Origin: DUPQ01 sp041678685
GTDB lineage: Bacteria > Bacillota > Clostridia > DUPQ01
DNA: 27,847 nucleotides
Direction: 5' to 3'
Assembly (NCBI GenBank): GCA_041678685.1
Contig: JBAYNV010000007.1
Span: 1 to 27,847, forward strand
Positions 22,704 through 27,847 of this stretch are shown here, in pieces; within the stretch, counting starts at the first letter, position 1; each line of letters begins with the position of its first letter. The notes under the pieces are model-generated. The model was not told where the DNA came from and did not search any database. It saw only the letters and a program-made list of their open reading frames with translations. Both the position numbers and the translations under genes were made by a program.

Positions 22704-23770
22704 TCTTCGGGATGTGAATGGCTTATCGCCTTTGCGTTATATAAGGCGTTATCAGCGCGGTTCAGTATTATATCCGCAGTATCGCCATCTGTATATGTTG
22801 CTGCGCCCAGGCTCATTGCGATATCTGTATTCTTTTCAACGTTGTAGGCTTCGATCCTGTCTATAATTTTTTCTTTGATCTTATTTACTTCAGACTCATC
22901 GGTGTCAGGACAAATGACGAGATATTCATCACCGCCCCATCTGCCGACTGTGTATGATTCACTGCATGTGTCCATAAGGATCCTGGATACATCGATTATT
23001 ATCCTGTCTCCGGCATTATGCCCGTAGGTGTCATTTACATTTTTGAAATAGTCTATGTCGCCCAGTATTATGGAAAATTTACATTTTTTTGTACTGCATT
23101 TCCCTAATTGTCCGGATATTACAGAGTCTATCTTGGATCGGTTATACAGGCCGGTCAGACAGTCAGTTACAGCTAAAAGCGCAAGCTCTTCATTTTTCTG
23201 AGCCAGCGCCTGTTCTACGCTCCTTCGGGTCTGTTCGTAATAACTTACAAGAAAACTCAGGCATATTGTTGCGGCAACGATATTGGATATCGATTCGATC
23301 CCAAAATCAACAGGTCCCCATGTTTTAAATCTCAATACTATATACAGAAGGACCGAAAAACAGAAACAGAGGTTTATGATACGGGCATGCTTCCTGCCAA
23401 GCAGAAAATATACGGCCGGAGGATATGTCGCACACCAGTACAGGCCGAAAGTCCTGTTCTCGACAGAAACGATGAAACATGCAAGAGTAATGGTCAGCAG
23501 GATGACTGCGAATATCGTGCTCCTCTTTATGTTATCTGTTTTGTGGAAATAGATTATAGATAGAAGAGTTAAAAGAGCGGCAGATCCGTCAATATATACT
23601 ATTACGGGCGTATCTGTTTTGATGACATTCATTATGGTGTAATAAACACAGACAGTCAGTAATACGACCAAAACGACGTTTAAAAGATATGCGCGTCTGA
23701 AAGATGGACTGTCTTCTTGAAATTTGTGGTTGTTGGTAAAAAAATTTCTTATAAATGTGTTTTTCTTCAT
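22700..23770 (-). CDS. Membrane-bound diguanylate cyclase (GGDEF)
   Basis: 356 residues. About six hydrophobic segments lie in residues 27-180, without a recognisable sensor domain. A short coiled linker follows, then a GGDEF domain (about 195-352) beginning T-D-C-L-T-G-L-Y-N-R. The active-site motif is G279-G-D-E-Y, with metal/substrate residues D238-I-D and N-x-x-x-G-H-N-A-G-D, so it should be active in making c-di-GMP. No RxxD inhibitory site is seen five residues upstream of the motif. It lies 47 bp downstream of the GGDEF/HD-GYP gene and is probably cotranscribed with it. Confidence 0.9.
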   Translation of the reverse strand: MKKNTFIRNFFTNNHKFQEDSPSFRRAYLLNVVLVVLLTVCVYYTIMNVIKTDTPVIVYIDGSAALLTLLSIIYFHKTDNIKRSTIFAVILLTITLACFIVSVENRTFGLYWCATYPPAVYFLLGRKHARIINLCFCFSVLLYIVLRFKTWGPVDFGIESISNIVAATICLSFLVSYYEQTRRSVEQALAQKNEELALLAVTDCLTGLYNRSKIDSVISGQLGKCSTKKCKFSIILGDIDYFKNVNDTYGHNAGDRIIIDVSRILMDTCSESYTVGRWGGDEYLVICPDTDESEVNKIKEKIIDRIEAYNVEKNTDIAMSLGAATYTDGDTADIILNRADNALYNAKAISHSHPED

Positions 23771-23817
23771 ATCAACTTTAATTGATCCTTATCGTTATTA
23801 TATATTTAACATTTTTA

Positions 23818-26505
23818 TTATACACTATCTGACATGATCGTGATGAATATTTCCGCTATATCCGGATCCAGAGTGATGCCGCTCTGTTTACTTATCTCCG
23901 CGAGCGCTTCTTTCTTTGTCAGGCTGCCGTAATAAGGCCTGTTTATCATTGCGTCATAAGCTTCGGCGACTGCTATCACTCTTGCTATCTTCGGTATTTC
24001 TTTACCCTTTAAACCTTTTGGATACCCGGTGCCGTTCCATTTCTCGTGATGTGTATATACGCTTTCAGCAAGGTCAAGGGTGTCATCGAAAAGATTGAGT
24101 ATCTTGTAACCGGTGACCGAATGCTGATGGAAGCTTTCTCTTTCCTCCGGAGTGTATTTGGACTTGCTCAGCATGCTTTCGTTCATAACGATCTTGCCAA
24201 TATCATGGAGGTATCCTGCTCTTTCAAGTTTTTTGATTTCAGGAGCGGTAAGATCCAGAGCTTCGCCTATCCTTCTGCATAATTCGCTTACGGACTCGGA
24301 ATGCCTTTGCTCTCTTGGGCTTCTCTCATGCAGCGTTTTGATTATATTATCTATTATGTTCTCATTCACCGATTTCCGGTTGATCACCTTTTCCCGGTAC
24401 ATGGCATTTTCAGCATTGTTCACTGTCTGCTCCATGCTTTGCTTCATGTCCGTCCTTGTATCGCATCCTATCGAAATACTGCAAATTATGGATGTAGTCC
24501 TGGCATCTGCAAATGCTTTTTTTATGTGGTCCATTATCGGTTTTATGCCCCATGAATCCGTATGAGGCAGTAACACGACGAATTCATCTCCTCCTATCCT
24601 GGATACATGGACATCATCCGGGAAAAAGCTTTTTATAATCTGGCCTGCTTTGATGATCAGCTCATCGCCAGCGGTATGACCGAAAATATCATTTGTCATC
24701 TTAAGGTTATTTATGTCTGCGAAAACGACTGTGAGCGGAAGATTATCCTCGGTATCCATGATTTTAAGCGTTTCCTCGTAAAACCTTCTGTTTGGAAGAC
24801 CCGATAATACATCGTGATAACTGAGGTACTTTATCTTTTCATTGTCTATCTTACGCTGCGTGATATCAGAGAAGGTGACAACTGCGCCTGTGACCAGTCC
24901 GTTTTTGAACTGTGGATATGAATGGTATTCCACACAGAAACTCGAGCCGTCGACTTGTATGAATATGTCACTTTCCTTATGCAGTATCATTCCGTCACGG
25001 AGAGTATCGGATATGCCGTATTCTGCATGCAGGCCATTCGTTTCATTCAAAACCGGAAACATGAGAGGATGCATATCTTTATTCAGCAGCTGGTCAGCGG
25101 ATTCACATCCGAGCAGCCGGATACAGCTTAAGTTACAGAATGTACAATACCCGGAGGTATTGATGCCGCATACCGCTTCTGCGGTTGAGTCAAGGATGAG
25201 CTGAAGTTTTTCCCTGTTTTCTTTTAATTCATCGTTTGTTTTTTCCAGCCTTTCAGTCCTTTCATCAACGGCCGATTCAAGGTTGTTAACCAGCATGGAG
25301 ACCGTATCAGCCATTTTATTGAAAGCATCGGATACAAGCTTTATCTCGTTATTATGCGTGACATGCGACCTTGCGGAAAAATCGCCGTTCGTGAATTTTT
25401 TTGCAGTATCGGAAAGATCATATATAGGTTTTATCAGCATTTCCGTCATTATATAGTACATAAGTATTGAAAGAGCGCCTGCAAGAACCGTAAACAAGAC
25501 GGCAATACTCATATTGTTCTGTATTTTATTAATAAACAGGTTATTCGGCACTGCTGTTATGACCAGCCAGCTTATACCCTCATGTGTATAATCCGTGAAG
25601 TTGAAGGAATAACCTTTGCTTAAAACACCTAAATCGAAATCCTTCTCACCTGTCGTAAGATATTTTTCATAAGCATCCAGAATATATTCATTATCAGTAT
25701 TTTGTATAGTGTTACGCTGCCATTCACCGGCAGTATTCTTCACAAATACAGGCATATCCAAAGTATTTGCGATAATTTTGCCCGCATCCTTTTCCACGAT
25801 AAAAGCGATGCCATTGCTGTTTTCCAGGATATCGTCAATGCTGCTGTCAAGATCAGAAAGCAGTATCTTGGTTGCGATCACTCCCTGTACCTTACCGTTA
25901 CCCTCATTGACAGGGCAGGTAGCGTAAAATATGGGCATGTCTGATACCGGATCCATGCTTATTGAAGTGAAAGTCTCACTGGCAGTATCCGTCCCGATGA
26001 TATACCAGTCGGATGTCCGCAGATCCGTGTCAGATGATCTGATCAGGGTATCGTTACGGAAATACTGCAGCATACCTTCGGTACCGCTGTTTTTTATGAC
26101 TGTATCTATACCGCCTTCATCATTTCTGACGGCTCCGTATATATCCCCGTTTTCATCGGCATAATATATATCAGATATGTTATTACTGTAATCCTGAAGG
26201 ATAGCTGCAAATACTCTTCCCAGAGACGTTTCTGTTTCCAGATCGATCACTTTGTTTTCGATCAGTGTCCTGCAGATGCTTTCGAAATGCGAGGTCTCTC
26301 TTACAAAAGTTTCTACGTCATTGTATACTTCATCATCCAGATCGGCTTCCAGCCGTATAGTGCTTTCTTTTGATGCGGATATCCAGTTGGAGTATATGCT
26401 GTATCCGGCAATAAAAATCGTGGAGGCTGTAAGTACCATAAAGACAGCTATGACCATATTTCTCAGCGATATACCCTGTCTTTTCGGAGTATTATTTTTT
26501 TTCAT
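23818..26505 (-). CDS. Cache-HAMP-PAS-GGDEF-HD-GYP cyclic-di-GMP protein
   Basis: 895 residues. TM1 is at 16-38, with an extracellular Cache-type sensor at about 39-330. TM2 is at 332-353, HAMP about 355-407, a coiled coil about 405-435, and PAS about 433-553. GGDEF is about 558-710 (I-G-G638-D-E-F, intact) and HD-GYP about 712-893. In the latter H767-D768-I-G-K and H-H-E-K-W-N-G-T-G-Y-P (819-829) are intact. It can therefore potentially both make c-di-GMP and hydrolyse it to pGpG or GMP, depending on an external small-molecule ligand. No RxxD inhibitory site precedes the GGDEF motif. AAGGA lies about 8 bp before the ATG. A long leader lies upstream. Confidence 0.93.
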   Translation of the reverse strand: MKKNNTPKRQGISLRNMVIAVFMVLTASTIFIAGYSIYSNWISASKESTIRLEADLDDEVYNDVETFVRETSHFESICRTLIENKVIDLETETSLGRVFAAILQDYSNNISDIYYADENGDIYGAVRNDEGGIDTVIKNSGTEGMLQYFRNDTLIRSSDTDLRTSDWYIIGTDTASETFTSISMDPVSDMPIFYATCPVNEGNGKVQGVIATKILLSDLDSSIDDILENSNGIAFIVEKDAGKIIANTLDMPVFVKNTAGEWQRNTIQNTDNEYILDAYEKYLTTGEKDFDLGVLSKGYSFNFTDYTHEGISWLVITAVPNNLFINKIQNNMSIAVLFTVLAGALSILMYYIMTEMLIKPIYDLSDTAKKFTNGDFSARSHVTHNNEIKLVSDAFNKMADTVSMLVNNLESAVDERTERLEKTNDELKENREKLQLILDSTAEAVCGINTSGYCTFCNLSCIRLLGCESADQLLNKDMHPLMFPVLNETNGLHAEYGISDTLRDGMILHKESDIFIQVDGSSFCVEYHSYPQFKNGLVTGAVVTFSDITQRKIDNEKIKYLSYHDVLSGLPNRRFYEETLKIMDTEDNLPLTVVFADINNLKMTNDIFGHTAGDELIIKAGQIIKSFFPDDVHVSRIGGDEFVVLLPHTDSWGIKPIMDHIKKAFADARTTSIICSISIGCDTRTDMKQSMEQTVNNAENAMYREKVINRKSVNENIIDNIIKTLHERSPREQRHSESVSELCRRIGEALDLTAPEIKKLERAGYLHDIGKIVMNESMLSKSKYTPEERESFHQHSVTGYKILNLFDDTLDLAESVYTHHEKWNGTGYPKGLKGKEIPKIARVIAVAEAYDAMINRPYYGSLTKKEALAEISKQSGITLDPDIAEIFITIMSDSV

Positions 26506-26783
26506 CCGGTCTTCCTTCTGAATATATCAATGATCCGACATGATCCCTCATCTTACGATACACACCGCCTTTTGCGTTCTATAACCAACTTTCCTGCACA
26601 AAAATAAACAACTGATATTCTATTTTCTTCTTTTGTGAGGTGATAACAACATCATTATACATCTATCGGTCATAAATGCAGAATATTTATGCTTTTCTGA
26701 CCCCGAATTTCGTTACTTATCGACCGATACTATCAAATCAGATATCATATCTCTGTGTAAATAAGTAATCAAATAATGTTTAC
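26506..26783 (-). promoter_or_regulatory. Long leader of the GGDEF/HD-GYP gene with nested inverted repeats
   Basis: This 278-bp region holds no credible gene. On the minus strand TATCGGTC (26722-26729) pairs perfectly with GACCGATA (26664-26671). Inside it, CATAAAT (26685-26691) pairs with ATTTATG (26671-26677) around a 7-nt loop. If transcription starts near 26783 these would be in a 5' leader. I do not recognise a known riboswitch. Confidence 0.4.
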
Positions 26784-26818
26784 GTTAACATTTTACCTTA
26801 TGTTGGTAAAATGTCAAC
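26784..26818 (-). promoter_or_regulatory. 14-bp inverted repeat overlapping a promoter
   Basis: Arms GTTAACATTTTACC (26784-26797) and GGTAAAATGTCAAC (26805-26818) match at 13 of 14 positions around a 7-bp spacer. On the minus strand the same bases supply -35 TTGACA (26812-26817) and -10 TAAAAT (26790-26795) with a 16-bp gap. An operator that occludes its promoter is the simplest reading. Confidence 0.55.
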
Positions 26819-26891
26819 GGCGAAAAAAACATATCCACAATATTTATATCCCAAATCCAGGACAGGATACAAAAAAAAGTAAATTTACCAT

Positions 26892-26928
26892 AAAAAAAGA
26901 ACCGGTAAGGTTTTCCTTATCGGTTCTT
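26892..26928 (-). terminator. Strong intrinsic terminator after the DUF2680-like gene
   Basis: A 14-bp stem with one G-T wobble (26897-26910 with 26915-26928), a TTTT/AAAA loop and a seven-T tail on the minus strand, 17 bp after the stop codon. Confidence 0.92.
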
Positions 26929-26944
26929 AGTGTTGCTCTACAGC

Positions 26945-27412
26945 TTAATTATGGCAGGTCCCGTTTCCTGATTGTCTGCCCTGACCCATTCCCAAACCTG
27001 CTCTGCTGGCTGAACCGTTCATCATGCGTAAAAAAGATCCGCTTTTAAGCATTGTCTTCTGCGCTCCCGTCATGTCGCATTCCGCCTGATTTGCTGTCAT
27101 TGCAGCAAGCCTTGTTTCAGCCTGTTCCTGTGTGAGACTGCCTGCCGCTACTTTTGCCTGCAATGCATCTTTTCTCATTTCCAGTAATTCTGTTTTAAAC
27201 TCTGCAAGTTTGCCTGCTTCGTTTGCCAATGTACCGTAAGTTTTGCCTGTTTCGATCCTGGCTGCTGTCACTTCCTCAACTGTCGTTCCCGTTAAGCCGG
27301 CTAAAGCTTCTGCAGGCGTGTTATAGACCGATTCTGCGAATGCTGTGATCGATGATACTCCTATTGCCATTGCCATTACTGCTATTACTACTGCTCTTCT
27401 TAAATTTCTCAT
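26945..27412 (-). CDS. Small secreted protein, DUF2680/YckD-like
   Basis: 155 residues from ATG 27412. This start is chosen because AAGGAGG (27421-27427) sits 8 bp upstream and gives a clean signal peptide: M-R-N-L-R-R, a hydrophobic core, then cleavage near A-F-A-E (about 26-27). The longer frame adds 16 residues without an SD. The mature part has P-A-E-A-L-A-G-L-T-G-x-T-V-E-E-V (helix-capping repeat-like) and K-V-A-A-G-S-L-T-Q-E-Q-A-E-T-R-L-A-A-M, the pattern of DUF2680 proteins. The tail is Gly/Ser/Asn-rich with M-G-Q-G-R. The function of the family is unknown. It is monocistronic, with its own terminator, and divergent from a response regulator gene. Confidence 0.72.
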   Translation of the reverse strand: MRNLRRAVVIAVMAMAIGVSSITAFAESVYNTPAEALAGLTGTTVEEVTAARIETGKTYGTLANEAGKLAEFKTELLEMRKDALQAKVAAGSLTQEQAETRLAAMTANQAECDMTGAQKTMLKSGSFLRMMNGSASRAGLGMGQGRQSGNGTCHN

Positions 27413-27566
27413 TTCAATGACCTCCTTGTCATGTTCGTGCAGTTGTTCTGCTACAACCACATAATATCTTTATACTATGGCAAAAGTGTGTCATAAGTGT
27501 TCTGTTTTTGTGAATAAATGCAGGATGAAGCCATAAATATGTCACATATTGATTTAACAGTCATGA

Positions 27567-27595
27567 TATAATCCAGATATACAATATATATGAGG
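27567..27595 (+). promoter_or_regulatory. Extended -10 promoter and SD of the response regulator gene
   Basis: TGATATAAT (27564-27572) is an extended -10 without a good -35, pointing to activator-assisted or extended -10 initiation. GAGG at 27592-27595 lies 8 bp before the ATG at 27604. Confidence 0.45.
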
Positions 27596-27603
27596 TAACT
27601 TAC

Positions 27604-27847
27604 ATGACTACGATACTGATAGCTGATGATAACAGACAGATCACATCGATACTTGAAGAATATGCAAAGAAAGAAGGATTCATACCCTCTGTAGCTTCTG
27701 ACGGTCTTGAAGCCATAAACCTGTTTAAAAAACTGCAGCCTGACATAGTGCTTCTTGATGTCATGATGCCAAAGATGGATGGGTTTGAAGTTGTCCGTGA
27801 GATACGCAAAACATCGGATACGCCTGTAATAATGATCACAGCGCGAA
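27604..27847 (+). CDS. Response regulator, receiver domain (3' end outside window)
   Basis: The first 81 codons of a receiver domain: I-L-I-A-D-D-N (acidic pocket), phospho-acceptor Asp about residue 51 in D-I-V-L-L-D-V-M-M-P-K-M-D-G, and the switch Thr at the end (M-I-T-A-R). The sequence resembles OmpR-type regulators that usually precede a histidine kinase gene, but the output domain is outside the window. Its divergent neighbour is the small secreted DUF2680-like gene, a possible target. Confidence 0.88.
   Translation, partial: MTTILIADDNRQITSILEEYAKKEGFIPSVASDGLEAINLFKKLQPDIVLLDVMMPKMDGFEVVREIRKTSDTPVIMITAR

Noticed and set aside
26540..26615. ACGCAAAA and nearby GCAGGAAA words in the leader of the c-di-GMP gene, reminiscent of a GEMM-type c-di-GMP riboswitch
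   Set aside because: The second conserved half (GGTAGC/GGTTACC-like segment) and the GNRA/receptor pair are missing, so it is not a recognisable c-di-GMP-I aptamer.

Overview
The window looks like a chromosomal segment of an anaerobic Firmicute of the Clostridia, most likely Lachnospiraceae-like. That placement is inference from gene content: strong AGGAGG-type ribosome binding sites, a SigI/RsgI pair, a Bce-type peptide-resistance module, Gram-positive polyamine genes and an intracellular GH95 enzyme. No rRNA, tRNA, CRISPR array, phage gene or insertion sequence was seen.

Layout. (1) 1-798: 3' part of a flavin-dependent oxidase gene, meeting a minus-strand block tail to tail. (2) 807-6078, minus strand: an ArsR-type repressor with a promoter/operator, a double alpha/beta-hydrolase protein, a flavodoxin-like protein, and a GH95 glycosidase with its own promoter. 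A GNAT acetyltransferase (6215-6697) lies upstream. (3) 7073-9024: sigI-rsgI, in which RsgI carries a recently amplified repeat region outside the membrane, closed by a strong terminator. (4) 9077-15738: a strong promoter, about 350 nt of apparently highly structured RNA ending in an intrinsic terminator, then speD-speA-speE-speB-casdh-casdc. This cluster encodes both the SAM-dependent (SpeD/SpeE) and the carboxyspermidine-type (CASDH/CASDC) aminopropyl routes to spermidine. (5) 15846-18096: a membrane protein with a DUF1566-like domain and a divergent sialidase-like BNR protein. (6) 18099-22630, minus strand: a complete Bce module (response regulator, sensor kinase, ABC ATPase, permease) with an internal terminator and a TTACA-N4-TGTAA operator. 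(7) 22700-26505, minus strand: two cyclic-di-GMP genes, a membrane diguanylate cyclase and a Cache-HAMP-PAS-GGDEF-HD-GYP protein. A long palindrome overlaps the likely promoter, followed by a long leader. (8) 26945-27847: a small secreted DUF2680-like protein and, divergently, the start of a response regulator gene cut by the window end.

The most unusual element is the RNA at about 9112-9463. Its predicted 5' end pairs with a distal segment, several long-range helices nest, and a zero-linker four-way junction can be drawn. Its terminator T-tract directly abuts the speD ribosome binding site. It is either an independent noncoding RNA or a cis-acting leader of the polyamine operon. I could not assign it to a family by eye.
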